Assembly (NCBI GenBank): GCA_003597935.1
Contig: QZJT01000062.1
Coordinates: 1-55,186 of the forward strand
Origin: Phycisphaerales bacterium
GTDB taxonomy: Bacteria; Planctomycetota; Phycisphaerae; UBA1845
Direction of reading: 5' to 3'
Length of the DNA stretch: 55,186 bases
The notes below the pieces were generated by a model, which was not told where the DNA came from, ran no database searches, and saw nothing but the letters and a program-made list of their open reading frames with translations. A program made the position numbers and the translations under genes. Positions 20,027-28,816 of the stretch are shown piece after piece (position 1 is the stretch's first letter; every line of letters starts with the position of its first letter).

Positions 20027-20461
20027 ATGCCGCGCAGGAGGATGCCCAAAGACCGCTGGTACGCCGACGGACTGAAGTTCACCTGCACGCAGTGTGGCAA
20101 CTGCTGCAGCGGGGACCCGGGTTACGTCTGGGCGACGAAGGCGGAGATCGCCGCGATCGCGAAGTTCCTCGGCCGCGGCGACGGCTGGCTGGACGAGCGA
20201 CACCTGCGCCGGGTGGGCTTTCGCTACAGCCTGACCGAAAAGCCCGACGGCGACTGCGTCTTTCTCGAGCGCCGTCCGGATGGCAGCACCGGCTGCCGCA
20301 TCTACCCCGTGCGGCCGGTCCAGTGCCGCACGTGGCCCTTCTGGCCGGAACTGCTGCACAGCCGCGACGCCTGGGAGCGGGCCAAACGCAAGTGCCCGGG
20401 CATGGACCAGGGGCGACACTACGATTTCGTCCAGATCGAAACGATCCGGCGGATGCGCTGA
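20027..20461 (+). CDS. YkgJ family cysteine cluster protein
   Basis: A 144-residue protein with the YkgJ signature: FTCTQCGNCCSGDPGYVWAT at about residues 18-37, then GCRIYPVRPVQCRTWPFWPE and RKCPGM. The eight or so Cys are thought to bind a metal or Fe-S cofactor. The family is sometimes annotated as an Fe-S oxidoreductase, but its role is unproven. Either ATG at 20027 or 20042 could be used. AGGAGG directly abuts the second, which is too close, so the first is given. It ends 21 bases before the stop of the convergent sugar dehydrogenase gene. Confidence 0.9.
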   Translation: MPRRRMPKDRWYADGLKFTCTQCGNCCSGDPGYVWATKAEIAAIAKFLGRGDGWLDERHLRRVGFRYSLTEKPDGDCVFLERRPDGSTGCRIYPVRPVQCRTWPFWPELLHSRDAWERAKRKCPGMDQGRHYDFVQIETIRRMR

Positions 20462-20482
20462 AAAGACAAGGGATTCAGAAGG

Positions 20483-22042
20483 TCACCCGCGGCAGGCCAC
20501 CTGGATGGGCGGCTTGCAGTATTGCGGGTCCTCCAGCGAGACGACGTGCTCGCCACCCTGGCAGCAGTGCGTCAGCCTGGCCTTCCGGCCGTCAACGACG
20601 ACCTCGCGCCGCTGTCCGTCGATCGCGAACGTGACGCTCTGGCCGGCGTAGCGGCGGTCGAGGAACGCCAGCCTGGCCGTAATGCGATTCGACCGATGGC
20701 ACCGCGCCTTGAACCTGGACACCGCGTCGCACCGTTCGCCCACCGCAACGATCTTCAGGATCTGCCCGCCACGGTCGCAGAGGTATAGCTCACCCTGGGC
20801 GTCCTCCCCGAATGAATACACGCGTTCGAGCGTGCCTTGCGGAAACGGCTGAAGCTCCTCGGTGCGCTCGGCGAACTCGGACAGCGCACGGCCGTCATAG
20901 CGGAACGACCAGACCCGGCCGCACAGATCGCCGAAAAAGTACGTCCCGCGCAGTGCGGGAATCTCCGCGCCGCGATAGACGTAGCCGCCGATGACGGCGG
21001 CCGTGCAGCCCGGGATGTCGCGGGCGTACTCGAAGATCGGCCGGGTGAACGTCTCGGCGTCGCAGGGCTTGCAGTAGGGGCGTTCGTGGCAGAACGTCCC
21101 TTCCAGGCATGGCCAGCCATAGTTCTCGCCGCCGCGGCTTGCGGCCGGCTGAAAGCAGATCTCCTCGCGCTGCCCGCCGCCCACGTCGGCGAGGTACAGG
21201 TCTCCCGTGAGCCGGTCGAAGCTGCACCGGTATGGGTTGCGCAGGCCCACGGCCCACACCTCGTCGCGACCGGGACGGCCGACGTAGGGGTTGTCCGGCG
21301 GAATGGCGTAGTTGGCCGCCGGATCGCCGGGGAAGTCATCGCCGTTCACGTCGATCCGCAGCACTTTGCCCAGCAGAAACTCGGGATCCTGGACCTGCTC
21401 CCGCCGGTTGGCGGCGCCGCCGTCGCCCAGCGGGACGTAGAGCAGTCCGTCCGGTCCGAAGCCCAGCCATCCTGCGTTGTGGTTCCGCGCCGGCTGCTCG
21501 ATCGAGATGACGGGCAGCGCGCTATCCGGGTCCGCGACGTTCGGATCCTCCGGCAAGACTCTGTAGCGCTCGACCAGCGTCCAGCCGTCGGAGGCGCGGG
21601 TGTAGTTGACGTAGAGAAGTCCGTTGCGGGCGTAATCAGGGTGAAACGCCAGCCCCAGCAGACCGCGTTCGCCGTCTTTTGCGACTTTCGGTTCGATGTC
21701 CAGGAACGGCCGCGGCAGCACCGTGCCCTGCTCGATGATCCGAATCCTCCCGAACCGCTCGACGACGAAGAGGCGCGATGCGTCGGCCGGCGGCGAGGTC
21801 AAGAACAGGGGCGAATCGAATCCGTCCGCGATGACGATCGTGGTGAGGCGCGGCCGCGCCTGCACGGCCCTCGCATCCTGCCCGGACATCGCGACGTGCG
21901 CGGCGTACCCGGCCTGCCCGACCTGCCCGGCCTGAGCGGCCTGCCCGGACTGCCCGGCCTGAACGATGACCCACGTTAAGGCGCCCACTACAGAACCGTC
22001 GAGCAGGGAACAGACGATGCGCGATCTGTGTCTGGTTCGCAC
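20483..22042 (-). CDS. Secreted PQQ-dependent sugar (glucose/sorbosone) dehydrogenase-like protein with Cys-rich tail
   Basis: A 519-residue protein. A GTG start at 22042 has GGAGG six bases upstream and gives a signal peptide ending LTWVIVQA. A low-complexity stretch of QAGQ-type repeats follows (bases about 21908-21962). The propeller domain (FDSPLFLTSPPADASRLFVV, then GERGLLGLAFHPDY, NHNAGWLGFGPDGLLYVPLG, GLRNPYRCSFDRLTGDLYLA) matches glucose/sorbosone dehydrogenases, which oxidise sugars with PQQ in the periplasm. The last ~80 residues (CDAVSRFKARC, then LTHCCQGG, then YCKPPIQVAC) form an extra module also found at the end of the 45.9 kb metalloprotease. It is convergent with YkgJ. Confidence 0.88.
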   Translation of the reverse strand: MRTRHRSRIVCSLLDGSVVGALTWVIVQAGQSGQAAQAGQVGQAGYAAHVAMSGQDARAVQARPRLTTIVIADGFDSPLFLTSPPADASRLFVVERFGRIRIIEQGTVLPRPFLDIEPKVAKDGERGLLGLAFHPDYARNGLLYVNYTRASDGWTLVERYRVLPEDPNVADPDSALPVISIEQPARNHNAGWLGFGPDGLLYVPLGDGGAANRREQVQDPEFLLGKVLRIDVNGDDFPGDPAANYAIPPDNPYVGRPGRDEVWAVGLRNPYRCSFDRLTGDLYLADVGGGQREEICFQPAASRGGENYGWPCLEGTFCHERPYCKPCDAETFTRPIFEYARDIPGCTAAVIGGYVYRGAEIPALRGTYFFGDLCGRVWSFRYDGRALSEFAERTEELQPFPQGTLERVYSFGEDAQGELYLCDRGGQILKIVAVGERCDAVSRFKARCHRSNRITARLAFLDRRYAGQSVTFAIDGQRREVVVDGRKARLTHCCQGGEHVVSLEDPQYCKPPIQVACRG

Positions 22043-22227
22043 AACACGCCTCCAACTTGTCTGGTTCGCGCACGATTCCGACTTGCCGGCAAAGGAGCAG
22101 GCTCGCCGCGCGGCCGGGCTGCCAGGCTGCCTCATCTATCCGGCGGACGATTCCCCGGGAGTGTACACCGTCCCGAAACTGCTGTCACATCCGGGGCCCC
22201 GCCGTTCATGGTGGGCGGTATGGGAAG

Positions 22228-22515
22228 CACACCGGTTACAAACCGGTGCCACATTCGGATACCCTTTTCAACCGGTACCACACTGCACACCGGCTGGAAG
22301 CCGGCGCCACACTGCACACCGGCTGGAAGCCGGCGCCACTCTGCACACCGGCTGGAAGCCGGCGCCACTCTGCACACCGGTTACAAACCGGTGCCACATT
22401 CGGATGCCCTTTTCAAACCCGTGCCACACTGCGCACCGGCTGGAAACCGGCGCCACGCGGGACACCGGTTGCAAACCGGTGCCACACCGCACACCGGTTA
22501 ACTCCGGTGCCACAT
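22228..22515. repeat. 29-bp palindromic tandem repeat array, about ten units
   Basis: Ten head-to-tail units with a 29-bp period. Clear units begin (first base of the left arm) at 22231, 22289, 22318, 22347, 22376, 22435, 22464 and 22493, and two degenerate units fall near 22260 and 22405. Each good unit has an inverted repeat such as ACCGGC-TGGAA-GCCGGC or ACCGGT-TACAA-ACCGGT followed by GCCAC(A/T)(C/T)TG. The change C to T in the left arm is matched by G to A in the right arm. There are no unique spacers, so it is not a CRISPR. It fills most of the 489-bp gap between the sugar dehydrogenase start and the Nudix gene stop. Confidence 0.92.
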
Positions 22516-22531
22516 TGTTCCCGGGCTGCGC

Positions 22532-24043
22532 TCATCCGCCGTTCGGCAGTCCGCCGTATCGCAACAGGCACGCCTGTTCGTACCAGTCCTGGCCCCAGTT
22601 GAGCCGGCCGTGGAGCATCAGCGCGCCTTCCAGGATCGGGGCGACGCGGACGGACCGTTCCAGAAAGGGGACCACCTCGTCCGGACCGTCGAAGAGCCAC
22701 TCGATGGCGGAGTGTTCCTGCTGCTCTGCGCCACGGTCGAAGCGGGCCAGCACCTCGTCCCGCGTCAGCTTCAGCGTGGCGTCGAAGAGCACCTCCGGCT
22801 GCCGCAGCGACGCGTCGCGGACGATGCCGATGCAGGAAAGGTCGGACACCTCCTCCGCGACGATGGCCAACTCTTCGCACAACTCGCGCAGCGCCGCCAG
22901 AAAGGGGTCGTACCCGCCTGCCTCCAGCCGGTCCGGCTCTTCCAGCGCTCCGCCGAAGGTGTGGAGGTATCCCGGGTGATAGGCCACGCGGTCATTGCGC
23001 CGGCCGAAGAGCAGGTATCCGTCCGAGGTGATGGCCGTGCTGCTGACGCCGACGGGATCCGCCAGATAGGCTTCGCCGACCGCCCGCACCGCAGCCGCGT
23101 TGAAGAGGTTGGTCCCGACGAAATCCCGATAGCACGTCGGGCCGACCACCAGGTGCAGCCGCGCCGGCGTGGCCTCGAACCGGCTCAGGCGGCCCATCTG
23201 CCCGTTGTAGAGCATGCGGCCGGACCGGGCCGCTTGCGCCAGTTGCTCATCCCACGTGACGCGGATCAACTCGTCGATCTCCGCGTGGGCCGGCCGCAGC
23301 GCCAACACCCATTCAGTGGTCAACTGGCCGTACTTCCACCGCCCGAACGCAGCGACCTCGAAGGGCGCCGACCCGTCGTGGCGGTCCACCACGGCGAGCC
23401 AGCGGCGGGCCCGCAATTCGACCGCGCCGCGGTCGTGAAACGCGATGACGGTCAGGAGGACCAGGGCCAGCCCCGGCAATGAGAAGAGGACGCCGCTGAG
23501 CACGCAGTCGATGGCGGGCGGGCGGCCGACGGCGGGGGCATCGAGCGCGGCCAGGGCGGCCGCGGTGACGCCGAGCACGATCGACGCGCCCGCCACACGC
23601 AGCAGGCCGCGCCGTGCGTCATCGTTGCGGATCGGCCAGGCGTCCATGGAAGCAAACGCCATGACCGCCAGCACCGCCTGCCCCGCGGCCCCGCCGCCCA
23701 CCGCCAGCAGCGACACGATGGTGGATGCCCGGAACTCGTCCACGTCGCGCAACAACGAAGCGGCCGCCAGGCCGGTGCCCACCACGATGACCGTGCTGAC
23801 CAGCGCGACGCCTACGCGGTGACCCAACACCGCCCCGCGGGCCGCCTCACGCTGATAGACTGTCAGGAACTGCGGATCGAATGCCGCCCCACACTCCGGA
23901 CAGCGACCGGCGGTCAACCCCCTCAGGTTGTAGCCGCAGTCCGGACATTCACCGGCCGGTTCTGCGTCGATATGGGTTGAACGGACGGAAACAGGACGCG
24001 CAGGCGCTTCCGAGTTGTCGTGGTCCGGCGGCACACGGACCAT
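22532..24043 (-). CDS. Zinc-ribbon / membrane / Nudix-like fusion protein
   Basis: A 503-residue protein with an unusual order. The N-terminus has a zinc ribbon ECPDCGYNLRGLTAGRCPEC (about residues 33-52). Four hydrophobic segments follow (about 78-215). The C-terminal ~250 residues end in a Nudix-like fold: STAITSDGYLLFGRRNDRVA, then GGALEEPDRL and the helix ALRELCEELAI, which fits the RExxEE part of the Nudix box near residue 405. Nudix enzymes hydrolyse nucleoside diphosphate derivatives. The nucleotide substrate and the reason for membrane anchoring are unknown. The 88-residue zinc-ribbon gene lies upstream on the same strand. The start ATG lacks a strong ribosome binding site. Confidence 0.75.
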   Translation of the reverse strand: MVRVPPDHDNSEAPARPVSVRSTHIDAEPAGECPDCGYNLRGLTAGRCPECGAAFDPQFLTVYQREAARGAVLGHRVGVALVSTVIVVGTGLAAASLLRDVDEFRASTIVSLLAVGGGAAGQAVLAVMAFASMDAWPIRNDDARRGLLRVAGASIVLGVTAAALAALDAPAVGRPPAIDCVLSGVLFSLPGLALVLLTVIAFHDRGAVELRARRWLAVVDRHDGSAPFEVAAFGRWKYGQLTTEWVLALRPAHAEIDELIRVTWDEQLAQAARSGRMLYNGQMGRLSRFEATPARLHLVVGPTCYRDFVGTNLFNAAAVRAVGEAYLADPVGVSSTAITSDGYLLFGRRNDRVAYHPGYLHTFGGALEEPDRLEAGGYDPFLAALRELCEELAIVAEEVSDLSCIGIVRDASLRQPEVLFDATLKLTRDEVLARFDRGAEQQEHSAIEWLFDGPDEVVPFLERSVRVAPILEGALMLHGRLNWGQDWYEQACLLRYGGLPNGG

Positions 24044-24109
24044 TGTCGCCGGGCCGGTGCGAATCGCCAGCAGGCCGCAGCCGAAAAGCGCGGCCGGGGT
24101 GCGTAAACG

Positions 24110-24376
24110 TCACAGGATGGTCAGCACGATCAGGAGCGCGACCATGAGTATCACCACGGCCGCGATCCACCGCTGCCGGCGGCCAGACGCGCCGGGCGTG
24201 ATCCACTGGCCGCAGATCGGACACTGGTCGGCGTCTTCGTACACGTCCGCGCCGCACGAAGGACAGGGCAGCACCTCCGCGTCGTCGTCAACGACGAGTG
24301 AGTCATCTTCGGCGAGTGCGTCGTCGGCGGCGAAACCGTCCTCTTCATCGCTGCGGGCTGGGTCGATTTCGGGCAT
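24110..24376 (-). CDS. Small zinc-ribbon protein with C-terminal membrane anchor
   Basis: An 88-residue protein. A very acidic N-terminus (MPEIDPARSDEEDGFAADD) leads to a zinc ribbon, LPCPSCGADVYEDADQCPIC, and then a single C-terminal membrane helix (WIAAVVILMVALLIVLTIL). The zinc ribbon probably faces the cytoplasm. The gene lies 66 bases upstream of the Nudix fusion, which also starts with a zinc ribbon, so the two may work together. A longer in-frame start at 24487 exists, but the extension is arginine-rich and unlikely. Confidence 0.75.
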   Translation of the reverse strand: MPEIDPARSDEEDGFAADDALAEDDSLVVDDDAEVLPCPSCGADVYEDADQCPICGQWITPGASGRRQRWIAAVVILMVALLIVLTIL

Positions 24377-24580
24377 GGTTGCACGTCGCGTGCTTCGGCG
24401 CGCGTTCTCCGGTCCGGCGGGCTGCGGCGCACACGCCCATGATCGTACGCTATCGTGAGCAACATGTCGACGCGGGCGGCGACTCACCGGGTGGGATTGA
24501 GCGCATGGTTCGATTCGGCCATACTGGCGCTATGGCGATTGATACGCCGAACACGCCTTGAACGGAGCCGGAGCCGAGCC

Positions 24581-24943
24581 ATGTCGCAGAATGACCCATC
24601 GTGCAGCCTGGCGGACAGGCGCTGTGTGCCGTGCCGCGGCGGGGTCCCGCCGCTGACGCGGGATCAGATCAGGCCGTTGCTGGCCCAGCTCGACGACTGG
24701 CGCGTCGTCGATCAGCACCACCTGTCGAGAGAGTTCACTTTCCCCGACTTCGTCACGGCGCTGGCGTTCGTCAATCGCGTCGCCGCGCTGGCCGAGGAGC
24801 AGGGGCACCATCCGGACATCGCCCTGTCCGGGGGCCGCGTGCGTCTCGACATCTGGACGCACAAGATCGACGGACTGACGGAAAGCGACTTCATCCTGGC
24901 GGCTAAGATCGACGGGCTGCCGCGGATCGCGAAACGCGAATGA
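24581..24943 (+). CDS. phhB: 4a-hydroxytetrahydrobiopterin dehydratase (pterin-4a-carbinolamine dehydratase)
   Basis: A 120-residue protein. LTRDQIRPLLAQLDDWRVVD begins the domain, and EFTFPDFVTALAFVNRVAAL and the catalytic motif EQGHHPDI (about residues 77-84) follow, then DIWTHKIDGLTESDFILAAK. This is the complete PCD fold, which dehydrates the 4a-carbinolamine made by aromatic amino-acid hydroxylases. The family also has moonlighting roles and occurs in bacteria without such hydroxylases. No phenylalanine hydroxylase gene is present here. The ATG at 24581 is preferred because it lies after a GGAG-rich stretch. Confidence 0.93.
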   Translation: MSQNDPSCSLADRRCVPCRGGVPPLTRDQIRPLLAQLDDWRVVDQHHLSREFTFPDFVTALAFVNRVAALAEEQGHHPDIALSGGRVRLDIWTHKIDGLTESDFILAAKIDGLPRIAKRE

Positions 24944-24946
24944 CGG

Positions 24947-25000
24947 AGGTCGAAGGTCCAAGGTCGAAGGTCCAAGGTCCGAGGTCGAAGGTCGAAAGCC
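24947..25000. repeat. Heptamer repeat array (GGTCGAA/GGTCCAA units)
   Basis: Seven or so 7-bp units alternating GGTCGAA and GGTCCAA begin right after the phhB stop. The same family occurs at 19885 and 54556. Downstream (25005-25030) lies a decayed GC palindrome like the REP-type element seen elsewhere in the window. Confidence 0.85.
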
Positions 25001-25238
25001 TGAGCGGGCTGCGGGGTTGAAGCCCGCGCCGGCGTTCCGCCACTGCCACGGGCACGATCGACGCTTGTCGCTGCAACGGCGGCAGGGTAAGCTCCCCGCT
25101 TTGGAGTCGGCGGCGGCGGGTCTTGCGGCCGGTCGTCCGACGGCTGAAACGCCTCCAACAGCCTCTTCGGGTCCCCATTCACGATCGCGTGGCGAGTGAG
25201 TCGGCCGAAGACGGCTGTGGATCGGGAGAATGACTGCG

Positions 25239-26399
25239 ATGAATCTGAAGATATGGATGACGTCCCTGATGCTGGCCGGCGCAGCCGTCTGCCTGGCACA
25301 GGAAGGGGACAAGCCCGTCCAGGGCGGGGACAAACCCGCCGGACAGACGCCGACCGAGGCCACGCCGGCCCAGGACAAGCCGGCCGTCCCCGAGGGCGCC
25401 TCAGACGGCCTTTCGCCGCGGGTGAAGATGGAAACCTCGATGGGAGACATCGTCCTCGAACTCGACGGGCGCAAGGCGCCCATCTCCGTCCTCAACTTCG
25501 TCCGTTACGCCAACGAGAAGTTCTACGACGGGACGATCTTCCATCGAGTGATGGCGGAGTTCATGATCCAGGGCGGAGGCTTTACGCCCGAGATGGAGCA
25601 GAAGACCGACGGCCTGCACGACCCGATCAGCATCGAGTCCAAAAACGGCCTCAAGAACGTCCGGGGCACCATCGCGATGGCCCGCACTTCCGACCCGAAC
25701 TCGGCCACGTCGCAGTTCTTCATCAACGTGGTGGACAACGCTTCCCTCGACTACCCCGGCCGCGACGGGTACGGTTACACCGTGTTCGGCAAAGTGATCG
25801 ATGGGATGGACGTCGTCGACCAGATCCGCTACACGCCGGTCGAAAACCACCCCAAGCTGCGGATGGGCCCGGTGGCGCCGGTGGAGCCGGTCATCATCAA
25901 GTCCGTCTCGCTCATTTCGAAGTGCGACGAGGACGCCTTGAAGAAGGCGGTGGCCGCGGCCGCCGAGGCCGAGAAACTGGCCGCCGAGAACGCCGGCGCC
26001 GAGCGGCGCAAGCAGATGGACGAGTTCGCCAAGAAGATCGAGGCCGAACTGGACAAGAAGTTCACCCGCACCGAATCCGGGCTGATGTACCTGGACCTGA
26101 AGGTGGGCGAGGGCGAGTCGCCCAAGGCGACGGACAAAGTCTCGGTTCACTATACCGGCTGGCTGCTGGACGGCACCCAGTTCGACAGCTCGGTCGACAG
26201 CGGGCGTCCGGCGCAGTTCCCGCTCAACCGCGTGATCAAGGGCTGGACCGAAGGCGTCGGCGGCATGAAGGTGGGCGGCAAGCGCAAGCTCATCATCCCG
26301 CCGGACCTCGGCTACGGCGAGCGGGGCTTTGCGCCGGTGATCCCACCGAACGCCCCGCTGGTGTTCGACGTGGAATTGCTGGAGATCCTGGGCGAGTAG
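25239..26399 (+). CDS. Exported dual-family peptidyl-prolyl isomerase (cyclophilin-FKBP fusion)
   Basis: A 386-residue protein. A signal peptide ([20 protein letters not shown]) and a Pro/Lys-rich linker precede a cyclophilin domain at about residues 60-220: [20 protein letters not shown], then [20 protein letters not shown]. An Ala/Glu-rich helical linker (about 225-270) follows, then an FKBP domain (about 280-386): [49 protein letters not shown]. Both are proline cis-trans isomerase folds and the residues usual in their active sites appear intact. It is probably periplasmic and folds envelope proteins. The ATG at 25239 sits 10 bases after GGGAG, and 25230 is an alternative. queD starts directly after the stop. 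Confidence 0.93.
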   Translation: MNLKIWMTSLMLAGAAVCLAQEGDKPVQGGDKPAGQTPTEATPAQDKPAVPEGASDGLSPRVKMETSMGDIVLELDGRKAPISVLNFVRYANEKFYDGTIFHRVMAEFMIQGGGFTPEMEQKTDGLHDPISIESKNGLKNVRGTIAMARTSDPNSATSQFFINVVDNASLDYPGRDGYGYTVFGKVIDGMDVVDQIRYTPVENHPKLRMGPVAPVEPVIIKSVSLISKCDEDALKKAVAAAAEAEKLAAENAGAERRKQMDEFAKKIEAELDKKFTRTESGLMYLDLKVGEGESPKATDKVSVHYTGWLLDGTQFDSSVDSGRPAQFPLNRVIKGWTEGVGGMKVGGKRKLIIPPDLGYGERGFAPVIPPNAPLVFDVELLEILGE

Positions 26400-26816
26400 A
26401 TGATCCAGCACGCGTCCAGCCTTCTCGCCGCGCCGCAGGCGCCGCCCGCGCCTTCGCGCTTCGTGCGGCTGGTCCGCACGTTCACCTTCGAGGCGGCCCA
26501 TCGGCTGCCGCACGTGCCGCCGGGGCACAAGTGCGCCCGGCTGCACGGACACAGCTTCCGCGTCGAGCTGGTGTGCGAGGGCGAGGTGGACGAGGGGGTC
26601 GGCTGGCTGCTGGATTTCGCCGACATCAAGCGGGCGTTCGAGCCGACGCTGGCGCTGCTGGATCACGTGTATCTGAACGAAGTCGAGGGGCTGGAAAACC
26701 CGACCTCGGAAAACATCGCGGTGTGGATCTGGCGTCGGACGAAACCAGCGCTGCCCCAACTGGCGCAGATCAACGTGGCCGAGACCTGCAACGCCCGCTG
26801 CGAGTACCGCGGCTGA
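26400..26816 (+). CDS. queD: 6-carboxy-5,6,7,8-tetrahydropterin synthase (QueD)
   Basis: A 138-residue protein. [20 protein letters not shown] and [10 protein letters not shown] supply the three zinc-binding His residues, and the catalytic Cys is in [30 protein letters not shown], then [12 protein letters not shown] and [11 protein letters not shown], complete the PTPS/QueD fold. It converts dihydroneopterin triphosphate to carboxytetrahydropterin in queuosine and 7-deazaguanine synthesis. The ATG follows the PPIase stop directly (TAGATG), so it is probably co-transcribed. queC lies 24 kb away at 50.8 kb. No queE or queF was recognised. Confidence 0.93.
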   Translation: MIQHASSLLAAPQAPPAPSRFVRLVRTFTFEAAHRLPHVPPGHKCARLHGHSFRVELVCEGEVDEGVGWLLDFADIKRAFEPTLALLDHVYLNEVEGLENPTSENIAVWIWRRTKPALPQLAQINVAETCNARCEYRG

Positions 26817-26844
26817 ATCACCGCTCGCGATCACCCGCCGCCGT

Positions 26845-26873
26845 CGAGCCGCACGCCTGAAGCCCGCGCGGAG
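26845..26873. repeat. REP-like GC palindrome, copy 1
   Basis: A gagccgc-N-ctgaagcccgcgcggag block 28 bases after the queD stop. It matches the 3' part of the element at 35764 and 50408, but its left arm has decayed. Confidence 0.6.
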
Positions 26874-27079
26874 TAACCTGCGTGCTCTCGGCTGCCCATC
26901 GCGGAGGGTGATCCAGGCGAAAGAGCTGAACCGGCGGCGGCGGCGGGGCCGATCAGATAGATATGAAACGACGGGAAGTTGCGAACGTGGTTCCCGCACA
27001 ATATGGGCCTGCGCATGTTTTCGGCGTGCCGCGGGTGGAGCGTGCGCGCAGGCGCGGGTCCGGCGGCAGGTGCGGGGCC

Positions 27080-27673
27080 GTGTACACGCGCGCACATCTG
27101 GCCGGCGTGTCCCTGATGGTCTTGCTGTTTGGCGCCGCCGCCGGCTGCGGACTCTTCGACCCTGCGTTCACCGCCTCCCTGGGCGGCGACACCGCCGGAA
27201 CCCGCGGGTCGGTGCGCGTCCTGTTCATCAACAACACGCCCTTCCGGGCGCTGCTGACGGCCGGGATCTACGACCCGGCGGATCAGCACACCGAACCGGA
27301 CTTCGTGCAGTTTTCGGCCGATCCGACGATCGGCACGCTGGCGGGCGACAGCCAGAGCCGCATCCTGACGCTCGACTGCGGCCGGCGGTTCGCCGTGGGC
27401 AGCCCGGGCCTGCTGGCGGCCATCGAACGGAACCTGCCGGACGCCGATCCGGACGCGGACGCCCTTCTGAACGGCGTCGGCTTCTCCGCCGCCGACGCGG
27501 ACGATGACGACGCCGGCAGGCCCACTGAGGGGTCGGCGCCTACGGTCGAGTTCACCATCGGCGCCGATTTCACCTGCAACAGCCTGCTGATCGTGCGGCT
27601 GGAGATCGACGACTCCGGCCCTGCTCCCTTCGCGGTCGATTTCTCCTACATCCCCTCGGAGAGCACGCGGTGA
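27080..27673 (+). CDS. Putative lipoprotein of unknown function
   Basis: A 197-residue protein if started at the GTG at 27080, which gives a clean lipoprotein signal (VYTRAHLAGVSLMVLLFGAA, lipobox AAGC). An upstream ATG at 26963 would add 39 arginine-rich residues. The mature part includes VRVLFINNTPFRALLTAGIY, a paired-Cys feature (LTLDCGRRF and FTCNSLL) and an acidic linker DADPDADALLNGVGFSAADA. No family was recognised. It is convergent with the FecR-like gene, with 18 bases between stops. Confidence 0.65.
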   Translation: MYTRAHLAGVSLMVLLFGAAAGCGLFDPAFTASLGGDTAGTRGSVRVLFINNTPFRALLTAGIYDPADQHTEPDFVQFSADPTIGTLAGDSQSRILTLDCGRRFAVGSPGLLAAIERNLPDADPDADALLNGVGFSAADADDDDAGRPTEGSAPTVEFTIGADFTCNSLLIVRLEIDDSGPAPFAVDFSYIPSESTR

Positions 27674-27691
27674 TGATCGCAGCGCGTCGGC

Positions 27692-28816
27692 TCAGCGCGC
27701 CGGCGTGGTGCCGAAGTTCCCTTCCGGGCGGCGTACCGTGGTCGCGGCCAGGCCGGAGAAGACGCGCGGCAGCGCTGTAACCGTCGTCCTGCGCCCGCCT
27801 GCCATCGCTTCCAGCGTATCGACGTCGCCGGTGGCGGCATACGCCAGCCCGGTGGTGGAATGACGCACCGCGAACGTCATGTCGGATTCGGAGACCGCGT
27901 AGGGTTTTACGAACTTGACCGCGCGGTCGAAGATGTCCTGCTTGAGCCACATGCCGGCGATGTTGGCCACGTTGGCGTACTCTCCGGGCAGGATCAGGCG
28001 CGACACCACGCGGTCGCCCGACAGCCGTTGCAGCGCCTCGACCAGCCCGTGCCGAGCCAGCGAAATCTGAAAACGACCGGTTTGCGCCTCGGACGCGAAG
28101 CGCCAGCCGTCCGTGCCCCGCTTGGCCATGGTGGCGACCGGGGAGGCCACCGTCAGGTTGGAGCGGAACCGTAGCTCGGTGGAGCCGCCGTGGACCGCCC
28201 CGTAGCGCAGATCGATGCGGATGGTCTGCTCGGAGGCGGAGCGGACGTACTGGTCGATGCGCACCAGCGACAGCCGCTCGATCTCGACGAAAGTCTCGCC
28301 GTCGAAGCTCAGTTGCACGAATCCGCGCAGGCCGGTCATGATCTGCACGTCGGCGCTGAGCATCATCCCGACCTCGACCGCCGTCCACCGGTCGCGCTCC
28401 AATGCCGAAGCGCCGGCCGGGCCGAACTCGGCCACGCCGCCGACCCCGATCACGAGGGCCTGCGCCGGCGCGGCCGGGGGTGCATCCAGCGACGGGCCAG
28501 GTGGAGCGTCCGTAGTGGATCCGTCTTGGGGTCGGGTCTCCTTCGGGGGGGGATCCGCAGCGGGCGGTTTGGTGGCATCCCTTTCGGCAGCGGGCGGTGC
28601 CGTGGCGGGCGGCTCGGTGGCGGGCGGTTCGGCCACGAGCGGCACGGCGGCGGGCCGTTGGGTGGCGGGCGGTTCGGTGGAGGGCGGCTCTGCGGCGGGC
28701 GGCTCCGCGCGATCCTGGCCGCGCAGCGGCGCGGGCGCCAGCAGCATCAGCCCGGCCAACGCCGCAGTCAGCACCCTTGCTCGCCCGCGCCCCGTCCTTT
28801 CGTTACCGAGTATCAT
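27692..28816 (-). CDS. Secreted FecR-like protein with Pro-rich repeat linker
   Basis: A 374-residue protein. The signal peptide covers about residues 1-33 (VLTAALAGLMLLAPAPLRGQ). A proline-rich linker of PPATEPPA-type repeats spans about 36-115, encoded by bases about 28560-28710. The globular part ALVIGVGGVAEFGPAG, then RDRWTAVEVGMML and RGFVQLSFDGETFVEI, resembles the beta-strand FecR domain found in many exported planctomycete proteins. A second ~100-residue region follows (RVVSRLILPGEYANVANIAG). It is probably periplasmic or surface attached. There is no FecA or sigma factor gene nearby, so a sensor role is not supported. Confidence 0.75.
   Translation of the reverse strand: MILGNERTGRGRARVLTAALAGLMLLAPAPLRGQDRAEPPAAEPPSTEPPATQRPAAVPLVAEPPATEPPATAPPAAERDATKPPAADPPPKETRPQDGSTTDAPPGPSLDAPPAAPAQALVIGVGGVAEFGPAGASALERDRWTAVEVGMMLSADVQIMTGLRGFVQLSFDGETFVEIERLSLVRIDQYVRSASEQTIRIDLRYGAVHGGSTELRFRSNLTVASPVATMAKRGTDGWRFASEAQTGRFQISLARHGLVEALQRLSGDRVVSRLILPGEYANVANIAGMWLKQDIFDRAVKFVKPYAVSESDMTFAVRHSTTGLAYAATGDVDTLEAMAGGRRTTVTALPRVFSGLAATTVRRPEGNFGTTPAR

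Noticed and set aside
22228-22515. CRISPR array
   Set aside because: Units are 29 bp and contiguous. The whole period is repeat, with no unique spacers and no cas genes in the window.
22028-22979. Plus-strand open frames translating the 29-bp array
   Set aside because: Their repeated peptide only reflects the DNA repeat, with no start signal or family support.
27080-27673. Lipoprotein start at ATG 26963
   Set aside because: It would put an Arg-rich 39-residue leader before a clear lipoprotein signal. The GTG at 27080 gives the signal directly.
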